Positions 8,167 through 15,419 of a DNA stretch of 64,000 nucleotides are shown piece by piece. This DNA is from Ensifer adhaerens. GTDB taxonomy: Bacteria; Pseudomonadota; Alphaproteobacteria; Rhizobiales; Rhizobiaceae. The position numbers and the translations under genes are program-made. The notes under the pieces were generated by a model, which was given only the letters and a program-made list of their open reading frames with translations, had not been told where the DNA came from and ran no database searches. The stretch's first letter is position 1. Each line of letters starts with the position of its first letter. The DNA lies in the NCBI RefSeq assembly GCF_001270265.1, contig NZ_LGAP01000003.1:247248-311247 (forward strand). The letters run 5' to 3'.

Positions 8167-8595
8167 ATGGAGCTGCCGTTGCCCGAACAAAATGCCTTGG
8201 AAGAGGGCTATCAGAGCCTTCTCGGATTGTGTGATCGCCTCGAGGCCATTGCCGATTCCCTGCCGCGCCGCATCGATACGGCCAGTTGCCGCGTAGTTGC
8301 AGAAAGGCTTTCTTCAACGCTCCTGACCGTGCACAGGCTGGAGGATGAGATCCTGTTTCCAGCCATCACGGCTGCGAGATGCCGCGACGACGGGCAAAGG
8401 TTGATCGAACGCCTGCGCGACGAGCACCGGCATGACGGGAAAGCGGCCGAGCAAGTTGCGCGCGTCCTCAATGAACTGCTTCATGGTCGCAGTCCGCACA
8501 GTTGGGAGGCGATCGGCTACATGCTGCGCGCCTTTTTCGAAACCGTCCGGCGCCACGTCGCGACGGAACGGTTGCTTCTCGCGGAGAGGATTTGA
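8167..8595 (+). CDS. Hemerythrin-like (HHE) domain protein
   Basis: A 142-residue helical protein of the hemerythrin/HHE cation-binding family. Likely diiron ligands are visible in the order H-x3-E (VHRLEDEILFP, about residues 56-66), RDEHRHD (about 85-91) and VRRHVATERLLL near the C-terminus. Such proteins bind O2, NO or iron, and small HHE proteins often accompany NO-response genes. It is followed by nnrU after ten bases, indicating an operon driven by the box at 8101-8114. Substrate is not deducible from sequence; a role in NO or oxygen sensing or iron supply is inference. Confidence 0.8.
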   Translation: MELPLPEQNALEEGYQSLLGLCDRLEAIADSLPRRIDTASCRVVAERLSSTLLTVHRLEDEILFPAITAARCRDDGQRLIERLRDEHRHDGKAAEQVARVLNELLHGRSPHSWEAIGYMLRAFFETVRRHVATERLLLAERI

Positions 8596-8605
8596 GGTCC
8601 CGTCG

Positions 8606-9298
8606 ATGTATAATTTTCTCACGGCATTTTCGGTTTTCCTCGCCCTTCACATGGTGCCGGCCTGGCCGACGCTGCGTCAGCGGCTCATCACCCTGCTGGG
8701 GCGGCGCGCCTACTTCGGCATCTATTCGCTGCTTTCGATCGTCGCGCTGATCTGGGTTTTCCAGGCAGCGCTCGCGCTTGATTTCATCCCGCTCTGGGAG
8801 CCCGCCCCGTGGCAGGCCTGGACGACATTCGTCCTCGCGCCATTCGGCCTCCTCCTGGTTCTCGCCGGCCTGTTCAGCGAAAACCCGCTGTCGATCTCCA
8901 TTTTTCAGGGCAACGAGCGGAAGGGGGCAATCGTCAGCGTCACACGTCATCCGGTGCTCTGGGGCTTCCTGCTTTGGGCCCTCGGCCATGTCATCGCCAA
9001 TGGCGATTTGCGTTCCCTAGTGCTCTTCGGCAGCTTCGCGCTGTTTGCGTTCGGTGGGTTCTTCATGGTGGAAAAGCGCGCGCGGCGCCGTCTCGGGGAA
9101 AAATGGCCGGCGGCCGGGCAAGGCACCTCGATTTGGCCCTTTGTCGCGATCCTGAGGGGCCAGGCGCCCCTGCGCGCCGATCCGGTGATGATCCTGTCGG
9201 CCTTCGCGACCGCAGCGATCACCTTCTGGCTGCTCGCGGGCGGCCACTACGTTATGTTCGGCGCAGATCCGCTGTTGCAGGCATTGCCTTTCGACTGA
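8606..9298 (+). CDS. nnrU: NnrU family membrane protein
   Basis: A 230-residue integral membrane protein with about six transmembrane segments. It carries the NnrU/isoprenylcysteine-methyltransferase-like core VTRHPVLWGFLLWALGHVIANGD (about residues 112-134). NnrU is needed for denitrification in Rhodobacter sphaeroides, but its activity is not defined. The ATG at 8606 lies ten bases after the hemerythrin-like gene. The 3' end overlaps the convergent ubiX gene by 52 bases, so the two transcripts are complementary at their ends. Confidence 0.9.
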   Translation: MYNFLTAFSVFLALHMVPAWPTLRQRLITLLGRRAYFGIYSLLSIVALIWVFQAALALDFIPLWEPAPWQAWTTFVLAPFGLLLVLAGLFSENPLSISIFQGNERKGAIVSVTRHPVLWGFLLWALGHVIANGDLRSLVLFGSFALFAFGGFFMVEKRARRRLGEKWPAAGQGTSIWPFVAILRGQAPLRADPVMILSAFATAAITFWLLAGGHYVMFGADPLLQALPFD

Positions 9299-9873
9299 AC
9301 CTCTCCCTGCCAGGCGACGGCAAGCGGTTTGATCGGCAGCGACAGAAGGTCGATCGCCCTTGCCGCGAGATGATCGACGATCGCCTCGACGCTGTCCGGC
9401 CGGTGGTAGAAGGCCGGCACCGGCGGCATGACGATTGCGCCCATTTCCGTCACCGCGCACATGTTGCGCAGGTGCCCGAGGTGAAGCGGCGTTTCGCGCG
9501 CCATCAGCACGAGACGCCGGCGCTCCTTCAGGTGCACGTCCGCGGCGCGCACAATGAGGTTGTCGGCAAGCCCATTGGCAATGGCGGCAAGCGTGCGCAT
9601 CGAACAGGGCGCGACGATCATGCCGGCAGTCGGAAACGATCCGCTGGCGATTGCAGCGCCGATATCGTCATGCTCGTAGGTCCGGTCCGCCTTCTCCAGC
9701 AACCGCAACAGCGCATGTCCGCCAACCTCATGGGCAAGCGTGCGATCAGCCGATGGCGACAATACCAGGTGCATCTCCACGTCCTCGATCTGCGCAAGTC
9801 GCTCGGCAATGCGCAATGGAATGGCGGCACCCGATGCACCGGTTATGCCGACGACAATTCGGTGCCTGCTCAT
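9247..9873 (-). CDS. ubiX: UbiX, flavin prenyltransferase
   Basis: A 208-residue flavoprotein that makes the prenylated FMN cofactor used by UbiD decarboxylases. The N-terminus IVVGITGASGAAIP is the flavin-binding motif; TAGMIVAPCSMRTLAAIANG (about 84-103) and ARETPLHLGHLRNM (about 127-140) are family hallmarks. The start overlaps the ubiD stop in an ATGA, so translation is coupled. The C-terminal 17 codons overlap nnrU on the other strand. It supplies cofactor to the adjacent UbiD. Confidence 0.95.
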   Translation of the reverse strand: MSRHRIVVGITGASGAAIPLRIAERLAQIEDVEMHLVLSPSADRTLAHEVGGHALLRLLEKADRTYEHDDIGAAIASGSFPTAGMIVAPCSMRTLAAIANGLADNLIVRAADVHLKERRRLVLMARETPLHLGHLRNMCAVTEMGAIVMPPVPAFYHRPDSVEAIVDHLAARAIDLLSLPIKPLAVAWQGEVQSKGNACNSGSAPNIT

Positions 9874-11381
9874 GATGCTTTCCTTTCAAGTCCGAGATCG
9901 GCCCATATGGCATCCACCTGGCGCACGACATCGGGCGTCATATCGAGCACCTGCCCCCATTCCCGATCCGTCTCTGAACCGATCTTCGTCGTTGCATCCA
10001 GCCCGAGCTTGCCGCCGAGGCCGGAGCGCGGCGACGCGAAATCGAGATAGTCGATCGGCGTGTTGGCAATCACGGTGACATCGCGGCTGGCATCGAAGCG
10101 CGTGGCCAGCGCCCACATGACGTCGGGCCAATGGCGGACGTTGATATCCGGGTCAACCGCGATGATCAGCTTGGTGTAGCTGAACTGCGGCAGCATCGAC
10201 CAAAGCCCCATCATCAGACGCTTTGCCTGCCCGGGGTAACGCTTGTCGATGGCGACCACCATGGCGCGATAGGAACAGGCTTCCGGCGGCAGCCAGAGAT
10301 CAGTGATCTCCGGGAACTGTTTCTTGGCAAGCGGAATAAACAGCGTGTTCATGGCCTCGCCAAGCCGCGAGGGCTCGTCCGGCGGCCGGCCGGTATAGGT
10401 GGAGAGATAATAGGGGGCACGGCGCGTGGTGATGGCAGAAAGTGTCATGACCGGAAACGGTTCGACCGAATTGTAATAGCCGGTGTGGTCGCCATAGGGC
10501 CCTTCATCGGCGGTCTCGGTCGCCGACACCGTTCCTTCGAGGACGATCTCGGCGTTTGCCGGAACGGCCAGCGGCACAGACGTTGCGGCCACGAGCTGCG
10601 TCCGGCTGCGCCGGAGCAATCCGGCGAAATTGAGTTCGCTCAGCCCCTCCGGCAGCGGCATTACGGAGGCAAGGATCGTCGCAGGATCGGCGCCGATTGC
10701 CACGGCAACCGGCATATTGCGACCTTGGCGCTGCCACAGACGATGGTGCCGGGCGCCGCCGCGATGGGCAAGCCAACGCAGGATCACCCGGTCCCGGCCC
10801 AGCACCTGCATACGATAGATGCCGACATTGACGTCGAGCGGGTCGTCCGGCGCGCGCGTGATCACCAGCGGCCAGGTAATCAGCGGTGCGGGTTCGCCCG
10901 GCCAGCACCATTGGATCGGCAAGCGGGCAAGGTCGATGTCCGTACCACGCCAGACGATGTCCTGGCACGGTGCGGATGTCACCTGTTTCGGCCGCAGGAA
11001 GAGTGCAGACCGCAACAGCGGCAGCCGGTCCCAGGCATCGCGCAGCGACCCGGGGGCGCGCGGATCCCGCAGCTCAGCCAGCTCGCATGCAAGCTCGACA
11101 AGTCCGCCGGTGCGTAAACCGAAACCGCGCTCGATCCGACGCTCGGTGCCAAAGAGATTGGCGAGCAGAGGAATGTCGTGGACGCGCCCGGAAGCATCGA
11201 CCGGCCGCTCGAACAGCAAGGCCGGTCCCTCATCCACCAGAACGCGCCGGTGGATTTCGGTCACCTCATGCACCAGCGAGACGGGACGGGAGATGCGTTT
11301 CAACTCCCCTTCACGCTCGAGCGCGCAGGCAAAATCCTGAAGCGAGACAAAACCCTTGGCGGAACGGAAGCTCTTGTTCAT
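9870..11381 (-). CDS. ubiD: UbiD, 3-polyprenyl-4-hydroxybenzoate decarboxylase
   Basis: A 503-residue prenyl-FMN-dependent decarboxylase of ubiquinone synthesis. The family segments AIGADPATILASVMPLPEGLSELNFAGLL and EGPYGDHTGYYNSVEPFPV (catalytic region with the E-x-R-x-E-type carboxylate cluster) are present, as is WALATRFDASRDVTV near the C-terminus. The length matches UbiD. The chosen start at 11381 gives MNKSFRSAKGF; the upstream ATG at 11429 would sit inside the FNR-type box. The box centre is exactly 41.5 bases from the chosen ATG. The gene diverges from ubiTUV. Confidence 0.95.
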   Translation of the reverse strand: MNKSFRSAKGFVSLQDFACALEREGELKRISRPVSLVHEVTEIHRRVLVDEGPALLFERPVDASGRVHDIPLLANLFGTERRIERGFGLRTGGLVELACELAELRDPRAPGSLRDAWDRLPLLRSALFLRPKQVTSAPCQDIVWRGTDIDLARLPIQWCWPGEPAPLITWPLVITRAPDDPLDVNVGIYRMQVLGRDRVILRWLAHRGGARHHRLWQRQGRNMPVAVAIGADPATILASVMPLPEGLSELNFAGLLRRSRTQLVAATSVPLAVPANAEIVLEGTVSATETADEGPYGDHTGYYNSVEPFPVMTLSAITTRRAPYYLSTYTGRPPDEPSRLGEAMNTLFIPLAKKQFPEITDLWLPPEACSYRAMVVAIDKRYPGQAKRLMMGLWSMLPQFSYTKLIIAVDPDINVRHWPDVMWALATRFDASRDVTVIANTPIDYLDFASPRSGLGGKLGLDATTKIGSETDREWGQVLDMTPDVVRQVDAIWADLGLERKAS

Positions 11382-11415
11382 GCCGCCTCTTAGGGTCGGC
11401 AAATGCCCGATGTCT

Positions 11416-11429
11416 TTGACGTGGGACAA
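11416..11429. promoter_or_regulatory. FNR/NnrR-type box between ubiD and ubiT
   Basis: TTGACGTGGGACAA fits TTG-N8-CAA. The centre is about 72 bases before the chosen ubiT start and 41.5 bases before the ubiD start, so it could activate both directions, with ubiD nearly leaderless. Confidence 0.6.
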
Positions 11430-11494
11430 ACAGCGGCAGCAGCGCGCCGACTAGCATGCAGCCATTCTTTGCTCCGTTTTCATGCAGGCAGCCC

Positions 11495-12001
11495 ATGACC
11501 CTACCCTTCGCGATGACCGCACCTTTCCGGATCGCCCCGCTCTCCGTCATAGAACACGCCACGCGGCTCGTCTTTGCCCAGGTCGTTCAGCAGCATCCGG
11601 ATCTTTTCGACCGGCTCGGGGAGCACGCCGACAAACGATACGCCTTTGTGCCCACGGACCTTCCAGTGGGCTTTCTGGTAGAGCCCTCTGCCCGCCGCAT
11701 CTCCGTTCACCGCAAGCCGCATCTGCCGGTCGCTCAGGCCTGCATGGGCGGCAAGCTCGTGTTGCTTCTGGCGCTGCTCGAAGGCCAGATCGACGGCGAT
11801 GCCGTGTTCTTCTCCAGAAGCCTGACGATCACGGGCGACATGGAAGCCATGTTGGCGCTGCGCAACGCGCTCGACGACTGCAACATCGACCTGCCAGCAG
11901 ATATCGCCCGCATGAGCGGGCCGTTCGCACCGTTGGTCCGGCGCGCAGCGGCTGAAATCAGGACACGCGCCTTGTCCAGGGAGGCCGCCACATGGAACTG
12001 A
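11495..12001 (+). CDS. ubiT: UbiT, SCP2-domain accessory factor of anaerobic ubiquinone synthesis
   Basis: A 168-residue protein with an SCP2 lipid-binding domain (about residues 30-130; LPVGFLVEPSARRISVH and GKLVLLLALLEGQIDGDAVFF are typical). UbiT binds prenylated quinone intermediates and is essential for O2-independent ubiquinone synthesis together with UbiU and UbiV. Three in-frame ATGs are possible (11456, 11495, 11513); 11495 gives a length close to Escherichia coli UbiT (174) and a fair leader. The stop overlaps the ubiU start by ten bases, so the three genes form a tight operon. Confidence 0.88.
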   Translation: MTLPFAMTAPFRIAPLSVIEHATRLVFAQVVQQHPDLFDRLGEHADKRYAFVPTDLPVGFLVEPSARRISVHRKPHLPVAQACMGGKLVLLLALLEGQIDGDAVFFSRSLTITGDMEAMLALRNALDDCNIDLPADIARMSGPFAPLVRRAAAEIRTRALSREAATWN

Positions 12002-12969
12002 TCTGTCCGGCGGGCACGCCGGCTGCTTTCCGCGAGGCCGTGGATGCCGGCGCCGATGCCGTCTATTGCGGCTTTCGCGACGAGACCAATGCACGCAACT
12101 TTCCCGGCCTCAATTTTTCCCGCGACGAGCTGAAGACGGCGATTGCCTATGCGCGTCAGCGCAAGGTGATGACCTTCGTCGCCATCAACACCTTCATGCG
12201 GGCGGGGCAAGAAAAGCTCTGGCATGACGCGGTCGACGATGCCGTGCGCCTTGGGGCCGATGCCCTGATCCTCGCCGACTTCGGGTTGATGGCCTACACC
12301 GCCGAGCGCCATCCGGAGCAACGGCTGCACGTCTCGGTCCAGGCCTCCGCCTCCAACGCCGACGCGGTAAAATTCCTTGTCGAAACCTTCGGTGCGAAGC
12401 GTGTCGTGCTTCCGCGCATTCTCACCATTCCCGATATCGCGCGCCTGGCGCGCCAGATCAGTTGCGAGATCGAAGTCTTCGTTTTCGGCGGCCTTTGCGT
12501 GATGGCCGAGGGGCGCTGCTCGCTCTCGTCCTATGCCACCGGCAAGTCTCCCAACATGCACGGCGTCTGCTCGCCGGCAAGCCATGTGCGTTACCGCGAG
12601 GATGGCAGCGAACTGGTGTCGGAGCTGGGCGACTACACCATCAACCGCTTTCCCGCCGGCGAAGCCGCCGGTTATCCCACGCTCTGCAAGGGACGTTTCG
12701 ACATTGCCGAGGAGCGTGGATACGCCTTCGAGGATCCGGTTTCGCTCGACGTCATGGACCACATCGATGCCTTGCGTGATGCCGGTGTCGGCGCGTTGAA
12801 GATCGAGGGACGCCAGCGCGGCAAGGCCTATGTCGCCGAGGTCGTGTCCATCATGCGTCGTGCTGTCGCTGCCAATGCGGACGAGAGGCCCGCCTTGCTG
12901 TCGCGTCTCAGGCGGCTCAGCGAGGGACAGAAGACGACATCAGGCGCCTACGAGAAGCGGTGGAGGTAA
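11992..12969 (+). CDS. ubiU: UbiU, O2-independent ubiquinone hydroxylation protein (U32 family)
   Basis: A 325-residue member of the U32 family. It forms a heterodimer with UbiV that hydroxylates ubiquinone precursors without oxygen. The four Cys that bind the 4Fe-4S cluster are seen at residues 169, 176, 193 and 232, the same numbering as in E. coli UbiU. The N-terminus MELICPAGTPAAFREAVDAG is typical. It overlaps ubiT upstream and lies four bases before ubiV. Confidence 0.95.
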   Translation: MELICPAGTPAAFREAVDAGADAVYCGFRDETNARNFPGLNFSRDELKTAIAYARQRKVMTFVAINTFMRAGQEKLWHDAVDDAVRLGADALILADFGLMAYTAERHPEQRLHVSVQASASNADAVKFLVETFGAKRVVLPRILTIPDIARLARQISCEIEVFVFGGLCVMAEGRCSLSSYATGKSPNMHGVCSPASHVRYREDGSELVSELGDYTINRFPAGEAAGYPTLCKGRFDIAEERGYAFEDPVSLDVMDHIDALRDAGVGALKIEGRQRGKAYVAEVVSIMRRAVAANADERPALLSRLRRLSEGQKTTSGAYEKRWR

Positions 12970-12973
12970 CGAC

Positions 12974-13924
12974 ATGCCCGCATCAACACACCCCTCGCTC
13001 AGCCTCGGCCCGGTGCTTTACCTCTGGGACGGACCCAAGTGGCGCGACTTCTATTTCCGCATTGCCGACGAAGCCCCGGTCGAACATGTCACCATCGGCG
13101 AGGCGGTCTGCTCGAAGCGTCTGCATTTCATTGAACCGCATGTCGCCGAGGTGATCGAACGCCTGGAGGGCGCCGGCAAAAAGGTCAGCCTTGCCTCGCT
13201 TGCGCTGGTTACTTTGGAACGTGAAAGCCAACTCGTGCGCGGCCTTGTGCGCGACAGCGTCCATCCGATCGAGGCCAACGATCTGTCCGCTCTCGGGTTG
13301 CTTGCCGGCAAGCCGCATTCGGTCGGCCCTTTGATCAACGTCTACAACGGCGCGACCGCCCGTCTGCTGGCGTCGCGCGGTGCGACCAGCATTTGTCTGC
13401 CGCCGGAGTTGCCTATGGCGTCGGTGCGCGACATCGTTCGCGATGCGCCTGATATCGCGTTTGAAATCTTCGGTTTCGGACGCGTGCCGTTGGCGATCTC
13501 GGCACGCTGCGCCCACGCCCGTTCCAAGGGCCTGGTGAAGGACAATTGCCAATTCATCTGCGGCGAAGACAGCGACGGGCTCATCGTCGACACACTCGAC
13601 CGTCAGCCGTTCCTCGCCCTCAATGGGGTGCAGACCATGTCGCACACATGCCAGAGCCTTCTGCAGGAGCTTGGCGAACTGACCGCCGCCGGCATCGGCC
13701 GCATCCGGTTGTCGCCGCAGGACTGCGACATGGTGATGGTCGCCCGCATCTATGACGATGTTGCAACCGGACGATGCTCGTCCGCCGAGGGCATTGAGCG
13801 CCTGGCGCTCGCCTATCCCGGCGTGCCGCTGTCGAACGGTTTTCACTATGGCCAGACCGGCGCGTCGTGGATCGCAGCGCCCGCCGGCTCGCCCCATGGA
13901 GGTGAACGATGGCAGATGAGTTGA
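12974..13924 (+). CDS. ubiV: UbiV, partner of UbiU
   Basis: A 316-residue U32-family protein. The Fe-S ligands expected for UbiV are seen as C46, C179, C192 and C196, a spacing almost identical to the E. coli protein (39, 180, 193, 197). The pattern RCAHARSKGLVKDNCQFIC carries three of them. With UbiU it performs anaerobic hydroxylation of the ubiquinone ring. The ATG at 12974 has the ribosome site GGAGG at 12962-12966. The 3' end overlaps the next gene by 16 bases. Confidence 0.94.
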   Translation: MPASTHPSLSLGPVLYLWDGPKWRDFYFRIADEAPVEHVTIGEAVCSKRLHFIEPHVAEVIERLEGAGKKVSLASLALVTLERESQLVRGLVRDSVHPIEANDLSALGLLAGKPHSVGPLINVYNGATARLLASRGATSICLPPELPMASVRDIVRDAPDIAFEIFGFGRVPLAISARCAHARSKGLVKDNCQFICGEDSDGLIVDTLDRQPFLALNGVQTMSHTCQSLLQELGELTAAGIGRIRLSPQDCDMVMVARIYDDVATGRCSSAEGIERLALAYPGVPLSNGFHYGQTGASWIAAPAGSPHGGERWQMS

Positions 13925-14304
13925 TCCTTTCGGCTAAGGAGACGACGGATGATGGCAATCTCGCTGACATCATCGGCAGCGTTCGTCGGCTGATCGATGG
14001 CGCGACGCTCGATTGCGCCTGCCGGACAGAGATCGATCAGTTGCTCTTCCAGTTCGAAACACTGGCTGCCGGCCACCACCGTCGGCGCAGGCTGGACCTT
14101 GCCAGGGGGCAACGGCGACGCATCGCCGCCATCATGGAATTGCTTCGCGAACTTGACGAGATTGGCTACGAGGAGGCCGACGGCAGCGTGCTGGCCGAGG
14201 CGCAATTGCTGTTCGAGGATATCGCCGAAGCCGCGCGCCACGGCGCAGATATCCTGGTCGGGGCAATGCGAGGATGCCCGGAAATCGAGGCTGGCGCACG
14301 ATGA
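13909..14304 (+). CDS. Conserved-looking helical protein at the end of the ubiTUV operon
   Basis: A 131-residue acidic and helical protein (start MADELILSAKETT). It has one Cys pair (CAC, about residues 36-38) and a basic stretch HHRRRRLDLARGQRRR near residue 60. I do not recognise a domain. It overlaps ubiV by 16 bases, with GGAGGTG before the ATG, and ends in an ATGA overlap with the next, broken frame at 14301. This coupling makes it part of the anaerobic ubiquinone operon. A role in UbiUV function or stability is a guess from position only. Confidence 0.65.
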   Translation: MADELILSAKETTDDGNLADIIGSVRRLIDGATLDCACRTEIDQLLFQFETLAAGHHRRRRLDLARGQRRRIAAIMELLRELDEIGYEEADGSVLAEAQLLFEDIAEAARHGADILVGAMRGCPEIEAGAR

Positions 14305-14726
14305 GCAGGCAAGGCACTACAGGCACGCCGCGTCTCCCGCTCGAACTGGAACTGGCAAATGAACCAGGCTTTGCCAATCCTGCGTCCCTGTCCTGGCCGG
14401 CTGATGGCCGGCTTCGCCATCGCCGTAGCCTTTCTCCCCGCCTTGCCGACCACACCTTTTCTTCTGCTGGCGGCGGGCCTGTTCGCATGGGCATCACCGC
14501 GGCTTGAGCGCTGGCTGCTGGAACCCCGCACGTTCGGCCGCTTCTTTCGGCTTTGGCGGGAAAAAGAGGCAATGTCAGCGCGTGCAAAGGCGTCGCCATC
14601 GCCTTGATCGCCGCGAGCTTGATCTTCTTCTATATTCTCAGCAAGCCGAGCCCGACATAGATGGTGTTCGTCGTCGGGGCGGTGCTGCCGCCGGCCTTCT
14701 TCATCATCACCAGGCAGACCGCCTGA
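14301..14726 (+). pseudogene. Broken DUF454 (YbaN-like) membrane protein gene
   Basis: From 14359 one frame encodes the DUF454 core: FLPALPTTPFLLLAAGLFAWASPRLERWLLEPRTFGRFFRLWREKEAMSA. At about 14578-14585 this frame is lost. The +1 frame continues sensibly as KGVAIALIAASLIFFYILSKPSPT, then meets a TAG at 14658, after which hydrophobic sequence goes on (MVFVVGAVLPPAFFIITRQTA) to 14726. The start is probably the ATG at 14301, coupled to the preceding gene by ATGA; that frame also shifts before the core. The gene therefore has at least one frameshift and one stop and is probably inactive. Confidence 0.65.
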
Positions 14727-14780
14727 GGGATCAATCCTTTCGCGCCGCATCGGGCGGCTTCGTCGGGCGCGGGCCGGTCA

Positions 14781-14966
14781 TTACTCGCCCTGTCTCGTAT
14801 CGATCTCCCTCTGCGGCGGCACAGCCGCATCGTCCTGCAGACCGCGCTTGAAACTGCGAATGCCCTTTGCGACATCCCCCATCAGTTCCGGGATCTTGCC
14901 GCGTCCGAAAAGGACCAACACCACCGCAAGCACGATCAACCAATGCCAAATACTCAAGGAACCCAT
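14781..14966 (-). CDS. tatA: TatA/E-type twin-arginine translocase subunit
   Basis: A 61-residue protein. An N-terminal membrane helix ([20 protein letters not shown]) is followed by the [23 protein letters not shown] amphipathic-helix motif that defines TatA/TatE. No tatB or tatC lies nearby, so it is probably a second, stand-alone copy. Denitrification enzymes with periplasmic cofactors use the Tat route, which may explain its position. The tail is short compared with main TatA proteins (about 65-90). Confidence 0.88.
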   Translation of the reverse strand: MGSLSIWHWLIVLAVVLVLFGRGKIPELMGDVAKGIRSFKRGLQDDAAVPPQREIDTRQGE

Positions 14967-15419
14967 ATCTTTGCTTCCCTAAAACTGTCTCGATGCCGCT
15001 GGGCGGCGACTGGATCGCCGACTGCAACACTGGATTAGCGTCCGTTGGGCGGGAAATCCTTGTCGCGCGACAAACAGTGAGCTGCGATGTCCCCAAACCG
15101 CTTGGACCAAGTCGCCATGCGCGATGCTGCGCCTTGTCGGGGAGCGATGGTCAGAGATTGGGCGGAAATGGCCGATCACTTCGATGGATCCGCCCTTGTC
15201 GGTTCGAGATCGTAGCCGCTAACCGCCGATTGAACCCGCCTGCGAAGCAGATCTTTCGCTACGGCAAGGCCGCGGCTCTGGCGATCAATCTGATCGCCCT
15301 CCACGAAGGGATCGACGTAAATTCCTTGGTCGCCAACCTATGGGAAACAAGTTTCCGATAAACCACTGGTCCTGGGACGGACCGCCGGATGACGTCCCTC
15401 CAGCATCTGGAGAGGGAAA
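14967..15419. other. Intergenic region, 453 bases
   Basis: No convincing gene. It separates divergent tatA and the histidine kinase gene. The only structure noticed is the inverted repeat GGAAAC-AA-GTTTCC at 15343-15356, listed separately. A long open frame crossing from tatA (14867-15361, plus strand) is antisense to tatA and has no family resemblance. Confidence 0.5.
15343..15356. promoter_or_regulatory. Small palindrome before the hybrid kinase gene
   Basis: GGAAAC-AA-GTTTCC, with six-base perfect arms, lies 64 bases before the kinase ATG. It could be an operator, but there is only one copy and no matching regulator is known. Confidence 0.3.

Noticed and set aside
14867..15361. Plus-strand open frame across the tatA 5' region
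   Set aside because: Opposes tatA, has no ribosome site and no recognisable sequence.
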